DNA from: Acidobacteriota bacterium
GTDB taxonomy: Bacteria > Acidobacteriota > JAAYUB01
Assembly (NCBI GenBank): GCA_018001935.1
Contig: JAGNHB010000030.1
Location: forward strand, 1 to 61,669
DNA: 61,669 nt
Direction of reading: 5' to 3'
Below the pieces are notes generated by a model that was given only the letters and a program-made list of their open reading frames with translations, was not told where the DNA came from and ran no database searches. Position 1 is the first letter of the stretch. Every line of letters starts with the position of its first letter. The translations under genes were made by a program, and so were the position numbers. Below are positions 1 through 9,526 of the stretch, in pieces.

Positions 1-155
1 CCCCACCCCCGCGCCGGGACGGCGCGTGCGAACCAGAAAGTTCGTACGCGTCGTCCCGACGCGGACCACAAACCCCACCCCAAACCTCGCCCCCCCACCC
101 CCGCGCCGGGACGGCGCGTGCGAACCAGAAAGTTCGTACGCGTCGTCCCGACGCG
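1..155. repeat. Tandem pair of hairpin repeats (92-base spacing)
   Basis: Two nearly identical copies (arms 10-33/40-63 and 102-125/132-155) each form a 24-base inverted repeat around a 6-base CAGAAA loop. One arm reads as the GTTCGCACGCGCCGTCC type and the other as the GTTCGTACGCGTCGTCC type. The three differences between arms are C-to-T, so an RNA copy could still pair using G-U wobbles. Single arms recur near 19.8 kb and 20.58-20.71 kb, which makes this a dispersed intergenic family. The first copy runs into the window edge. Confidence 0.75.
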
Positions 156-183
156 GATCGGGATTGGACGTTCGCGGACCCCG

Positions 184-331
184 CCCCGAAGGGGAGGGGG
201 CGTCCCAGCCGGGGGCCAGACGCGGGCGCCGGTCCCGATCGGCCCGGAGGCCGGAACGTTCCGGGCGCCCGCGTCGCCGCCCCCGGGACGCGGCGGGGGG
301 AGGTGGAAAAAACGCACCCTGAAGGGGTGCG
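184..331. repeat. Multi-hairpin dispersed repeat, copy 1
   Basis: Three hairpins in series: a small one (CCCCGAAGGGG), a long central one whose arms contain CGGGGGC and ACGCGGGCGCC, and a distal one (GCACCCTGAAGGGGTGC). Bases 184-232 are identical to 29531-29579, and the right arm 265-286 is identical to 29611-29632, while the loop differs. Conserved arms with a variable loop suggest a REP/MITE-like element rather than coding sequence. Confidence 0.75.
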
Positions 332-417
332 GGCAAATCCCCGAACCGGTAGGCGGCACCCGAAGCGGCCGGGGCGGTTTCGCTTTCACTTTAGACAGAA
401 CCTGGCACCTGTGCCCC

Positions 418-515
418 TCTCACAGAGGCACGGAGGCACGGAGAAACGCAAATCGTATTGAATAGAATCAACAATCCTTCTGATTCCTTTCCGTGCCCCC
501 GTGCCTCCGTGAGAT
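418..515. repeat. Inverted repeat of the CAGAGGCACGGAGG family
   Basis: Left arm at 418-446 (CACAGAGGCACGGAGGCACG) and its inverted counterpart at 488-515 enclose an AT-rich loop of about 40 bases. The same arms recur at 28.2-28.5 kb and 31.2-31.3 kb, with half copies near 7.86 kb and 10.6 kb. The loop resembles the reverse complement of 28257-28293. I see no gene between the window start and 702; this element and the two repeats before it fill most of it. Confidence 0.75.
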
Positions 516-644
516 CCGAATCCGGGCTTTTCCGACCGTGTCATTGCTGAATGCGACCGGATCGCCTGTCCGGCCGGGTTTCCGGCCGGTTGAGGAATCA
601 CAGGGTTTTCGCCTTGCAGGAGAAGGAAATCCCCGAAATCCGCC

Positions 645-673
645 TTGACATCGTGGTGAGGCTTGGCTAGGCT
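645..673 (+). promoter_or_regulatory. Predicted sigma70-type promoter of the first sensor operon
   Basis: A perfect -35 TTGACA (645-650), a 17-base spacer and a weak -10 TAGGCT (668-673) lie just upstream of the ATG at 702. The -10 matches consensus at only three positions, so activator help would be plausible. This is a prediction from sequence alone. Confidence 0.45.
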
Positions 674-701
674 TGGCCTCAGCCCGTGATCGAGGCGGTG
701 A

Positions 702-3700
702 ATGCCCAGGGGGAAGACCCGTCGGAACCGGTGGATTGCGATCGTCGGCGTCGTTGCCGGGATGGCGATCCTCATCCCCGGTCTCACCGCGGGCCCCACG
801 CCGCCTCTCTCCGCCCTCCGGCACGAGAGCTGGGGAAAAGAGAACGGAATCCCCTCCAACCTCTGGGGAGTCGCCCAGACCCTCGACGGCTACCTCTGGT
901 TGGCCTCCGACGACGGTCTCGTCCGTTTCGACGGCGTTCGGGGCGTCTGTTTCAACCGGCAGAACGTCCCCGCCATGAGCATGAACCTGGTTTCCGGAGT
1001 GCTCGCCGCGCGGGACGGGTCGCTCTACGCCGCCATCCTGAGCGGCGGCCTGCTGCGGTGCCACCAGGGGGAATTCAGGACCTGGACGAGCCGGGACGGC
1101 CTCCCCGGAGACACCGTCACGGCGCTCGCGGAAGGGACCGACGGCTCGGTCTGGATCGGCACCCTGAACGGGGGGTTGGCGCGCCTGTGGGGCGGCGCGC
1201 TCTCCGTTCACCGCGGCGGGAAGGGGCAGGACACCCTCCCCGCCGTCTCGGCCCTCTGCCCCGACGGAAGCGGGGGGCTGTGGATCGGCACCCTGGAAGG
1301 TCTCTTTCATTTCGAGGGCGGCCGGCTCAACCGTTGTGAGGACAAGGAGGGAATGCCGCCGGTGCTGGTCCGGGCCATCACCCTCGACCGGCAGGGTCGC
1401 CTGTGGGTCGCCACGCACCAGAACGGTTTGTACTGCAGGGAAGGGGGCCTTTTCCGGAACGTCGGTGCGGACGCGGGCCTGCCTTCCCGCCTGGCGAGCC
1501 TCCGGGAGGACCGGCGGGGCCGCCTGTGGATCGGGACGATCCACGACGGGATTTTCTGCCTGTCGGACGGCCGGCTCGACCGCTTCGCCCCCGATGCGAT
1601 CAAGGGCCTGTGGGTCCGGGGGATCTGCGAGGACCGGGAGGGCGCCCTCTGGTTCGCCCTTCCGGAAGGCGGGCTGCACCGGCTCCGGGACGCCGCGGTC
1701 GCCACGTACGGCGCGACGGAGGGGCTCCCCGCCTTCCGGGTCCGGGGCCTGTTCTGCGGCCCCGACGGGGTGCTTCGGGCAGCCGGTCCCGACGGGGTCT
1801 TCCGGTTTCTGCCGGGGAGCGACGGGCCCGGCGGACCGGGACGCGAGGGCGTGCCAAGCCCCGTCGCGGGCGGGGCCCGGTTCGTCCCCGAGGGGCGTTG
1901 GCCATCCCGGTCCGTCCACGCCTTGTCGCTGGCCATGGACAAATCCAACCGTCTGTGGGCCGGCACGAAGAGCGGCGAACTCTACCTCCTCCGGGGCCAG
2001 GCCTGGCAGCCGGTGCCCCTTCACGATCTGCGGGCGGCTTTTTCCATCACCGCGCTCCTGGCGGAAGGGGACGGGATGATCCTGGGATGTTACGGCCAGA
2101 GCCGCATGGCGAACCTGTACCGGATCGACACGCCGGGCGCGCGCCCCGTCGCCCTGGAATTCGAGGGTCTCCCGCGGGACGCCTCGGTCACCACCCTGGC
2201 CCGGGACCGTTCGGGGGCGCTGTGGGTCGCCACCTTCGGCTCCGGCCTGTTCCGGGTCGAGGGCGGACGGGCCGTCCGTTACCACCCGGGGAACGGGTTG
2301 GCCAGCGACTACGTGCTGACGCTGTTCGAAGATGATCGGGGGGACCTCTGGGTGGGGACCGTGGACGGGTTGAACCGCGTCCGGGGAGGGAAAGCTCAGG
2401 GCATCCCCGGGAAATCGCCCCTGGCGCGGGAAGCGATTGCCGCCGTCATCGCCGACGATTCCGGCCACCTGTGGTTCGGGACGCCCGGAGGCCTGTTCCG
2501 GTGCGCCGCGGAATCCTTGCGCCGTGTAGCCGACGGGATGCCGGCCCCCCTCGAACTGGCCGTTTTCAACGAGAGTGACGGGATGCGGTCCGCGTCGTGC
2601 AACGGGGGGTTCAACGGGGCGGCCTGCCGGATGCCCGACGGGACGCTTTGCTTCTCCACCGAGGCGGGCGTGGCGATGGTCGATCCGGCCAGGCTTCCGA
2701 GAAATCCCCACCCGCCGCCCGTGGTCGTCGAATCCATGGAGGCCGACCGGCTGCCGGTCCCGCTCGTGCCGGGGCGAACGGACGTGCTCAACATCGCGGA
2801 AGGCCGGCGGGACTTTGCTTTCCGGTATACCGCCCTGAGCCTCCTCGTTCCCGCGCGGGTCCGCTTCCGCTACCGGCTCGAAGGCTACGACCGGGGCTGG
2901 ATCGACGCGGAAGACCGCCGGGAAGCCTACTACACGAACCTGGGGCCCGGACGATACGCGTTCCGGGTCACCGCCTGCAACAACGACGGGGTGTGGAACG
3001 AGGCCGGGGATACCGTCACCTTCGAAATCCAGCCCCGCTTTGACCAGACCGCCGGGTTTCGCGCCGGAATCGCCGTGGCCGTCGGGTTCCTGGTGATCCT
3101 GCTCTTCCGCCTGCACACGCGGCGGGTTCGCCGGGGCGGGGAAGAACTCGAGCAGCGCATCCGGGACCGGACGCGGGAACTGGACGAGGCCCTGGCGCAA
3201 CTCGGCCGGGAACACGACACCCTCCGGGGGCAGAGCCATACGGACCCGCTGACGGGGCTCCCCGACCGGGACCGGATGATGGACACGCTTACCCGGGAAT
3301 GGGAGCGCGCCCGGGAGAGCCTCAAGCCCGTGTCGCTGATCCTGGCCGACCTGGACGATTTCGCCCTGTACAACGCGCACAACGGTCGTGACAACGGGGA
3401 CGCCTGCCTTCGGAAGGTGGGAAACACCGTTCGGGATTGCGCCTTCCGGGCCTACGACCTGGCCGGTCGGTTCGCGGACGACCGCTTCGGGGTGGCCCTG
3501 GCCGAGACGGGCCTGGAGGAGGCCCGGGTGGTGGCCGAGCGTATCCGGGCGGCGGTGGAGTCCCTGGGGATCCCGCACCCGGGCTCCCGGGTGACGGACC
3601 ACCTCACCGTCAGCCTCGGGGTTGCCAGCCTCGTCCCGACACCGCGTTCGGACCCGGAAGACCTCGTGGCGCAGGCCGAGCAGGCCCTTTTCCGTGCGAA

Positions 3701-3752
3701 AGCGGCCGGCCGGAACCGGCTGGAGGCCCTGCCCGCCGAGGGCTCACCGTGA
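702..3752 (+). CDS. Propeller (Reg_prop/Y_Y_Y) sensor with degenerate GGDEF domain
   Basis: A 1016-residue membrane sensor. Residues 1-30 form a signal peptide or N-terminal anchor. Repeated LWIGT/LWVGT blades (about 35-660) match the two-component-regulator propeller repeats, and a Y_Y_Y domain follows (about 690-775, with YRLEGYDRGW). A membrane segment lies near 787-806, then a short coiled coil, then a GGDEF-family domain from about 846. The GGDEF signature reads ADDRF (925-929) and other active-site residues are altered (NAHNGRDNGD where NDxxGHxxGD is expected), so cyclase activity is unlikely. The c-di-GMP I-site motif RAYD (916-919) is intact at the canonical spacing. By inference it senses a periplasmic signal and binds c-di-GMP instead of making it. 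The last bases overlap the next gene (GTGA), implying translational coupling. Confidence 0.85.
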   Translation: MPRGKTRRNRWIAIVGVVAGMAILIPGLTAGPTPPLSALRHESWGKENGIPSNLWGVAQTLDGYLWLASDDGLVRFDGVRGVCFNRQNVPAMSMNLVSGVLAARDGSLYAAILSGGLLRCHQGEFRTWTSRDGLPGDTVTALAEGTDGSVWIGTLNGGLARLWGGALSVHRGGKGQDTLPAVSALCPDGSGGLWIGTLEGLFHFEGGRLNRCEDKEGMPPVLVRAITLDRQGRLWVATHQNGLYCREGGLFRNVGADAGLPSRLASLREDRRGRLWIGTIHDGIFCLSDGRLDRFAPDAIKGLWVRGICEDREGALWFALPEGGLHRLRDAAVATYGATEGLPAFRVRGLFCGPDGVLRAAGPDGVFRFLPGSDGPGGPGREGVPSPVAGGARFVPEGRWPSRSVHALSLAMDKSNRLWAGTKSGELYLLRGQAWQPVPLHDLRAAFSITALLAEGDGMILGCYGQSRMANLYRIDTPGARPVALEFEGLPRDASVTTLARDRSGALWVATFGSGLFRVEGGRAVRYHPGNGLASDYVLTLFEDDRGDLWVGTVDGLNRVRGGKAQGIPGKSPLAREAIAAVIADDSGHLWFGTPGGLFRCAAESLRRVADGMPAPLELAVFNESDGMRSASCNGGFNGAACRMPDGTLCFSTEAGVAMVDPARLPRNPHPPPVVVESMEADRLPVPLVPGRTDVLNIAEGRRDFAFRYTALSLLVPARVRFRYRLEGYDRGWIDAEDRREAYYTNLGPGRYAFRVTACNNDGVWNEAGDTVTFEIQPRFDQTAGFRAGIAVAVGFLVILLFRLHTRRVRRGGEELEQRIRDRTRELDEALAQLGREHDTLRGQSHTDPLTGLPDRDRMMDTLTREWERARESLKPVSLILADLDDFALYNAHNGRDNGDACLRKVGNTVRDCAFRAYDLAGRFADDRFGVALAETGLEEARVVAERIRAAVESLGIPHPGSRVTDHLTVSLGVASLVPTPRSDPEDLVAQAEQALFRAKAAGRNRLEALPAEGSP

Positions 3753-6700
3753 AGCGCCCGGCCGCCTTCCCGGCAGGGGAACGACGGGCCGTCGCACCGC
3801 TCCCGGGAAGACCCCCGCGTGTCTTCCGGTTGCTTACCCTGGCGGCGGGGTTGGCGCTGGCGTCCTCCCTGCCGGTTTTTCCCTTGAACCCCTCGACAAA
3901 GGTCACGCAGTACGCATTCAGAACGTGGGGCCTGGGGGAGGGGTTGCCCCAGATGTCGGTTCAGAGCCTGGCCCAGACCCGGGCCGGCCATCTCTGGCTG
4001 GGGACGCAGAACGGTCTCACCCGCTTCAACGGCGAGACCTTCCGGACCTACAGCACGGCGGAAGCACCCCAGTTGGGGTCGGACTCCTTCTGGGCGCTGG
4101 GAGTCGATGCCCGCGACCGTGTCTGGGCCTGGGCCGACGGGGGGAACGTCACCCGTTTCGACGGGCACCGCCTCGAGACCGTCCCCATCCCCGGCCTGGA
4201 TTTCGAGAGCACCCACGCGGGCTCCTTCGCCGCGGCGCCGGACGGTTCCGTTTACTTCGGGACCAACAACGGGCTTTTCCGCTTCCGGGACGGCCTTCCC
4301 CCCGCCCGGATCGGGGTGCCGGAGGGGCTGCCCGGCGAGACGATCGGCGCGCTGTGCGTCGACCGGTCCGGCACCCTCTGGATCTCCCTGTACACCTTCG
4401 GCCTGGCGTATCTTCGGAACGGCCGGGTGTCGCGTTTCGCCGGCCCGCTGCCGGGGAGTTCCGTCATGGCGCTGGACTGTGCGCCGGGGGGCGACCTGTG
4501 GGTCTGCATGGACCGCTGCGTGCACGTCCTGCGGGACGGCCGGGTCCTCTCCACCATCCCCGCCTTCTGGCCGGGGAACTCGCGGGTCACCTGCCTCCGG
4601 GTCGACCGGGACGGGAACCTCTGGGTCGGCACGAACACCAGCGGGCTCTACCGGTACCGGGAGGGGCGGGTCGAACGGCTCTCCACCGCCGACGGTCTCC
4701 CGGTCAACACGCTCAACCGCCTTCTCGAGGACCAGGAAGGGAACCTGTGGGTCGGGACCAACGGCGGGGGCCTCCTTCGCCTCCGGGACGGCATCTTCAC
4801 CCCCTTCACCCGTCGGGAGGGGGTGGCGGACCCCTTCTGCTGGATGGTCTGCCCGGGCGCCGGCGAGGCGGTGTGGTTCGGGACCAACTCCGGGCTGGCC
4901 TCCTGTTCGCCCGCGGGAATCCGGAACTACGGCCAGGCGGAGGGTGTTCCCGAGGTCGCGATACGGTCCGGCTTCCTCGATGCCGACGGGACCTTCTGGT
5001 TCGGGGGTTGGGGGTACTTCGGGTCTTACCGGGATCAGCGCTTCAGCATTTTCGGGGAGGCGGAGGGCCTGCCGTTCGGGGCACTGGTGTCGGCAATCCT
5101 CCGGGACGAGGCCGGGACCCTGTGGGTCGGCACCAACGGGAACGGCCTGTTCACGTTCCGGGATCGGAAGCTGGTCCCCGCCCGGATGCCGGGCGTCCTC
5201 CCCAACGCACAGGTCCGGGCCATCGTCCGGGGCGGGGACGGGCGCGTCTGGTTCGGCCTCTCGGGGATCGGGCTGGCCCTGCTGAAGAACGGTCAGTGGA
5301 CCCTTTTCGACCGCAGGGACGGGATCCGGAACCTGACCCTCTTCTCCATCCTCGAGGACCCCGACGGGACCCTGTGGTTCTGCGGGAAGGGCATCCACCG
5401 GTACCGGGACGGGAAGTTCACCTGGCTGGGCGGTCGCTTGAAGGTCCCGGACGAGCATTTTCTGCAGATCGTGGACGACCGGGAGGGCAACCTCTGGCTC
5501 ACCAGCCTCGACGGCATCGTGAAGGTCCCGCGGGCGGAACTCCACGCCCTGGCCGACGGACGCATCCCCACGCTTGGGCCCAAGGTCTTCGGCGTCCAGG
5601 ACGGGATGCCCGTGCCGGAGTGCAACGGGGCGAACCAGTCCGCCGGGTGCCGGACGCCCGACGGCCGCTTGTGGTTTCCAACCCCCGCCGGCGTGGTGAC
5701 CGTCCGGCCCCGGGATATCCCCCCGCCGGCCGCCCCGCCGCGGGTCCGGATCGAGGAGTGCCGGGTGGATTCCAGCCCGGTGGTGCTATCGGGAGAAGTG
5801 CCGCGCTTCCCCCCGGGGACCTCCCGGCTCGATTTCCAGTTCACGGGCTTGTGCCTGTCCGCGCCGGAGAGCGTGCGCTACCGGTACCGGCTGGACGGGT
5901 TCGATGAGGGCTGGCAGGATTCGGGGCCCTCCCGGAACGCCTCGTACACCCGCCTGGCGCCGGGGGCGTACTGTTTCCGCGTCTCGGCGTCCCGGCACGG
6001 GGGGCCGTGGAACGGGGAGGAAACCCGGGTCCGCTTCGAGATCCTGCCCCAGGTGCACCAGACACTCTGGTTCCAGGTCCTGGTGATCCTGGCCGCCGCC
6101 GTCGGGCTGAACTTCCTCTACCGGGGGGGGCGCAGGCTGTCGGAGAGCTTCCGCTTCTGGCGGCAGGACCATTCCCTCGGCCCCTACCGCCTCCTCGAAC
6201 GGATCGGGCAGGGCGGGGCGGGGTCCGTGTACCGGGCCCGGGACCGGCGGGACGGGAAGACGGTGGCCCTCAAAGTGCTCCACGAGAGCCAGTTGGATGC
6301 CGAGGCCCTCCGGCGGCTGGCCACCGAGAGCAAGGTGATGGAAACCGTCCGGCACCCGAACATCGCCCGGATCCATGAGCAGGGCCGTGCGGGCGACCGG
6401 GTCTTTATCGCCATGGAACACGTTGAGGGCGTGACGCTCCGCCAGGTCATGGCGAAGGGGAGACAGACGGTCCCGCAAGCCCTGGCCGTCTTCCGCTTCC
6501 TCCTGGACGTTCTGGACGAACTTCACGCCCTGGGGGTCGCTCACCGGGACCTGAAACCGGAGAACCTCATGGTGAAGGCCTCCTTCCCCTGGGACGCGGC
6601 GACCGGGCCGGATACCCTGCGCGAGGGGCTGAGAAACAACCTGAAAATACTGGATTTCGGGACGGCCCGCTTCCTGGGGGGGGCGACGCTGACCCGGACC

Positions 6701-7024
6701 GGCGAGATCGCCGGGACCGTGTACTACCTGCCGCCGGAGTCCATCCTCGGCCGGCGGGTTTCCGGCGTCGAGCAGGACGTTTACGCCCTCGGGATGATCC
6801 TCTACGAACTCCTGGCGGGGCGGCGCCCCTACGACGCCGCGGACGAGGGCGACCTGATCGCCGCCATCGTCCACGACCCGCTCCCGCCCCCCGGGGTTTT
6901 CCAGTTCGACATCCCCGCACCGGTGTCGGACTTCGTGGCGCAGCTCATCGACCGCAACCCCTCGACCCGGCTGAAAACCCCCGAGGCCATCCGCGCCGTG
7001 CTCGACACCCTGCCGGGGGGCTGA
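3749..7024 (+). CDS. Propeller (Reg_prop/Y_Y_Y) transmembrane Ser/Thr protein kinase
   Basis: A 1091-residue protein. The GTG at 3749 overlaps the upstream stop by 4 bases; longer frame extensions lie inside the previous gene. It has a hydrophobic N-terminal segment (about 30-45), Reg_prop blades to about residue 640, a Y_Y_Y domain (about 690-765), a membrane helix near 774-793 and a cytoplasmic eukaryotic-like kinase domain from about 815. Visible kinase residues are the Gly-rich loop IGQGGAGSVY, lysine 842 in VALK, HRDLKPEN with Asp934, DFG with Asp969, and PPE where APE is usual. All are present, so an active kinase is expected. The HRD-to-DFG distance is 35 residues against about 18 in model kinases, so the catalytic loop carries an insertion. 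In this family the propeller usually feeds histidine kinases, and a Hanks-type kinase is unusual. Confidence 0.87.
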   Translation: MKRPAAFPAGERRAVAPLPGRPPRVFRLLTLAAGLALASSLPVFPLNPSTKVTQYAFRTWGLGEGLPQMSVQSLAQTRAGHLWLGTQNGLTRFNGETFRTYSTAEAPQLGSDSFWALGVDARDRVWAWADGGNVTRFDGHRLETVPIPGLDFESTHAGSFAAAPDGSVYFGTNNGLFRFRDGLPPARIGVPEGLPGETIGALCVDRSGTLWISLYTFGLAYLRNGRVSRFAGPLPGSSVMALDCAPGGDLWVCMDRCVHVLRDGRVLSTIPAFWPGNSRVTCLRVDRDGNLWVGTNTSGLYRYREGRVERLSTADGLPVNTLNRLLEDQEGNLWVGTNGGGLLRLRDGIFTPFTRREGVADPFCWMVCPGAGEAVWFGTNSGLASCSPAGIRNYGQAEGVPEVAIRSGFLDADGTFWFGGWGYFGSYRDQRFSIFGEAEGLPFGALVSAILRDEAGTLWVGTNGNGLFTFRDRKLVPARMPGVLPNAQVRAIVRGGDGRVWFGLSGIGLALLKNGQWTLFDRRDGIRNLTLFSILEDPDGTLWFCGKGIHRYRDGKFTWLGGRLKVPDEHFLQIVDDREGNLWLTSLDGIVKVPRAELHALADGRIPTLGPKVFGVQDGMPVPECNGANQSAGCRTPDGRLWFPTPAGVVTVRPRDIPPPAAPPRVRIEECRVDSSPVVLSGEVPRFPPGTSRLDFQFTGLCLSAPESVRYRYRLDGFDEGWQDSGPSRNASYTRLAPGAYCFRVSASRHGGPWNGEETRVRFEILPQVHQTLWFQVLVILAAAVGLNFLYRGGRRLSESFRFWRQDHSLGPYRLLERIGQGGAGSVYRARDRRDGKTVALKVLHESQLDAEALRRLATESKVMETVRHPNIARIHEQGRAGDRVFIAMEHVEGVTLRQVMAKGRQTVPQALAVFRFLLDVLDELHALGVAHRDLKPENLMVKASFPWDAATGPDTLREGLRNNLKILDFGTARFLGGATLTRTGEIAGTVYYLPPESILGRRVSGVEQDVYALGMILYELLAGRRPYDAADEGDLIAAIVHDPLPPPGVFQFDIPAPVSDFVAQLIDRNPSTRLKTPEAIRAVLDTLPGG

Positions 7025-7063
7025 GACGGCTTCCGGGAAGGGGGATTGGGGCGGGCCCCGGGC

Positions 7064-7735
7064 TCAGAGGGCCTTGGCTTCGCCGGGCGACATGCCGAAG
7101 CGTTTCCGGAAGAGGCGGCTGAAGTAGACGGGGTCGGAAAATCCCAGCATCCAGGAGAGGTTCTTGACGGAGACACCCCGGCCCTCGTTGCGAAGGATCA
7201 GGAGGGCCCGGTTGAGTTTCTCGTCCGAAATGGCTTCGTGGAGGGTGGCCCCCTGCTCCTTGCGGAATTTGTCCGCGAAGTAGTTCTTGCTCAGTTGGTA
7301 ACGCTCGGCCAGGGTCTCCGTGCTCACTTGCTTGAGTTCCTCGAGGGAGCAGGTCTTGAGGAAGAAAATCACCCGCTCGGAGAACTCCCGGCCACCGGCT
7401 TCGCCGAGGTACGTCTCCAGGAAACGGGCGAGGTCCTGGACGAAACGGTCGCGCTTCGCTTCCGTATCGTTCTCGTGCAGGAATCCCTGCGAAACGAGGA
7501 CATTTTTCCGGATGATCTGGTCGGACCGGTTGACGTAAAGAACGGACAGGATCCCCGACACGATGGTGAGAAAGCGCCCGTCGATCACGGGGAGAGCGCC
7601 CCGGGCGTCTTCCAGGATCACGTCCGTGACCTCCCAGAGCACTTTCCGAAACACGCCCAACCCGCGGTTCTGGAACACGTTGAGCAGATAGCGGGAGTTT
7701 TCGAGCGTTTTCGTGAAATCGAAGGCCAGGGTCAT
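7064..7735 (-). CDS. AraC-family transcriptional regulator (paralogue 1)
   Basis: A 223-residue cytoplasmic protein. The C-terminal part (about 125-220) is an AraC-type double helix-turn-helix: LAERYQLSKNYFADKFRKE is helix-turn-helix 1, and LSWMLGFSDPVYFSRLFRKR is the characteristic second one. The N-terminal 120 residues are not a recognisable cupin; they are mostly helical and conserved with the paralogue at 9527-10198. It faces the kinase gene tail to tail with a 39-base gap, and its paralogue is divergent from the second sensor pair. By inference it regulates one or both sensor operons. No strong ribosome-binding site precedes the ATG. Confidence 0.83.
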   Translation of the reverse strand: MTLAFDFTKTLENSRYLLNVFQNRGLGVFRKVLWEVTDVILEDARGALPVIDGRFLTIVSGILSVLYVNRSDQIIRKNVLVSQGFLHENDTEAKRDRFVQDLARFLETYLGEAGGREFSERVIFFLKTCSLEELKQVSTETLAERYQLSKNYFADKFRKEQGATLHEAISDEKLNRALLILRNEGRGVSVKNLSWMLGFSDPVYFSRLFRKRFGMSPGEAKAL

Positions 7736-8028
7736 GGGCCGGGGCCTCTCTTCCGGGGTTTCCGGTGCCGCATTCTTGACTAAAACGGAACCGTTGTCAA
7801 GGGAATGAGAGGGGAAACCGGCCTCTTCTCCGGGCCCCGGTGCCTTGGCGAGCGCTGTTTCCGGAAATGAATCTCACGGAGGCACGGGGGCACGGAGCGG
7901 GCGCACGGGGCAGGGGGGTGACGGCGGCACGGCCGACGCGCTCCGGGAGCGATGCCGGACATCGTGCTTTCGCGCCGGGCCCTGCGCCTTGGCGAGGGCG
8001 CAGGAGAGGTCACCGTACCCTCCCGGGG
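7736..8028. other. Intergenic stretch with half-copy of the GAGGCACGGGGGCACGG repeat
   Basis: This region separates the AraC gene from the phosphofructokinase gene. A single arm of the dispersed CACGGAGGCACGG family lies near 7875-7898, beside CCTTGGCGAGCG-type sequence at 7851-7860 and again at 7988-7998. I see no gene or terminator. Confidence 0.5.
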
Positions 8029-9228
8029 CTACTTGCCGTCCCCGAGGCAGGTCCCCACGAGCCGGGCGGTCTTCACCCAGGGGTGGTCGGGCGGGACGGT
8101 CTTGACGCGGCCGGTGACTTTCTCCAGGGGGATGGGGATGCACTGGTCGCCCCGGACCCCCACCATGACGTTGTAGGTCCCCTCGGCCAGGAGCTGCGCG
8201 GCGGCGGTCCCCAGGCGCGTGCAGAGCAGACGGTCCGCCGGCGAGGGGATCCCGCCCCGCTGGACGTGGCCCAGGGAGGTGACCCGGACCTCGAAGCCCG
8301 TGATCATCTGGATCTGGCGGGCCAGACGGCTGGCCTTCGACTCCTGGACGAGGTGGGACTCCTTGAGCTTCGCCCCGTGATCGGCCTTCCCGTCCTCCTT
8401 CTTCGAACGGGCATCCTTCGGGTCCGGGCCCTTCTTCTCCTTCTCCTTCTCGTCCTTGCCGCCGTCCTTTTCCTTCTCGGCCTTGCGGGCGGCCTTGACC
8501 TCCTCCCGGGAGAGGGCGCCCTCGGCGACGGCGATGATGGAGAAACGTTTGCCCGAACGGCGCCGCTCCATGAGGTGGTTCACCACGGCCTCGAGGGAGT
8601 AGGGAATCTCGGGGATCAGGATGATGTCCGCGCCGCCGGCGATCCCCGCGCCCAGCGCCAGCCAGCCGGCGTTATGCCCCATGATCTCCACCACGATCAT
8701 CCGGTGGTGGCTCGTGGCGGTGGTGTGAAGGCGGTCGATGGCCTCCGTGGCGATGCCCAGGGCCGTGTCGTATCCGAAACTGACGTCCGTGTGGGCCACG
8801 TCGTTGTCGATGGTCTTGGGAAGGGTCAGGACATTGAGTCCTCCCGCCTTCCAGAGGTGGAGGGCGTTTTTCGAGGTGCCGCCGCCGCCCAGGCAGACGA
8901 GGCACTGGATCCCCAGGCGCCGGGCGTTGTCCACCGCGGCCTGGGTCATGTCCATGAGGGTGCCGCCCATTTCCAGGCGGTGGGGCTTGTCGCGGCTGGT
9001 CCCCAGGATCGTGCCCCCGTGGGTGAGGATGCCGCTGACCATGGCCGACTCCAGGGAGGCGGTCCGGTTCTCCACGAGGCCGCGGAAGCCGTCGTAGACG
9101 CCGATGACCTTCATGTCGTACTCGGAGAGGGCGGGCTTGACCACGCCGCGGATGGCGGCGTTGAGGCCGGGGCAGTCACCGCCCGAAGTCAGAATGCCGA
9201 TACAGCTGGTCTTGGAATGCTTTCCCAT
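8029..9228 (-). CDS. pfkA: 6-phosphofructokinase (PFK-A superfamily)
   Basis: A 399-residue enzyme expected to phosphorylate fructose 6-phosphate in glycolysis, using ATP or pyrophosphate. Family motifs are clear: [13 protein letters not shown] near the N-terminus, [25 protein letters not shown] and LGHVQRGG. Two features are odd. The nucleotide/Mg loop that reads GGDGS or GGEGT in relatives reads GGGGTS here, losing the acidic residue. A lysine/glutamate-rich insertion of about 50 residues occupies roughly 240-290. The Gly after that position favours ATP-type use, but the substrate cannot be settled by eye. The start has a good ribosome-binding site (AAGGAGGACCC). It sits between the two AraC genes and shares their strand. 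Confidence 0.9.
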   Translation of the reverse strand: MGKHSKTSCIGILTSGGDCPGLNAAIRGVVKPALSEYDMKVIGVYDGFRGLVENRTASLESAMVSGILTHGGTILGTSRDKPHRLEMGGTLMDMTQAAVDNARRLGIQCLVCLGGGGTSKNALHLWKAGGLNVLTLPKTIDNDVAHTDVSFGYDTALGIATEAIDRLHTTATSHHRMIVVEIMGHNAGWLALGAGIAGGADIILIPEIPYSLEAVVNHLMERRRSGKRFSIIAVAEGALSREEVKAARKAEKEKDGGKDEKEKEKKGPDPKDARSKKEDGKADHGAKLKESHLVQESKASRLARQIQMITGFEVRVTSLGHVQRGGIPSPADRLLCTRLGTAAAQLLAEGTYNVMVGVRGDQCIPIPLEKVTGRVKTVPPDHPWVKTARLVGTCLGDGK

Positions 9229-9526
9229 GGGTCCTCCTTCAGGGCGCTTTCGTTCACGAGTCCTTCGTTCGTCGTTGAGTCACGGCGCCGATTCTACACC
9301 CGCGAAGAGCCGGCGGCAATAGAATCTTCCTCGATATCGTCAAGGCGCGGGCTTCAGCCCAATGCCACTAACTTTTCGCTTCGGTTCAGGCATGACTCCG
9401 TCCGGCATCGGGAATGTTCAACCCCGTTGCGTCAGCCACCGTTGCCGCTTGAAAGACTTGGAAATCCTATCCCGCAGGGATAGCAGAGATTAGTTGGTTG
9501 CATTGGGACAAAGCCCGCGCCAAGAT

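Noticed and set aside
26..465. Short plus-strand reading frames at the window start
   Set aside because: They are translations of the hairpin repeats; the same peptides recur wherever the repeat recurs.
468..3602. 1044-codon open frame on the minus strand opposite the first sensor gene
   Set aside because: Shadow of the GC-rich plus-strand gene: Pro/Gly/Arg-rich, no domains and no ribosome-binding site.
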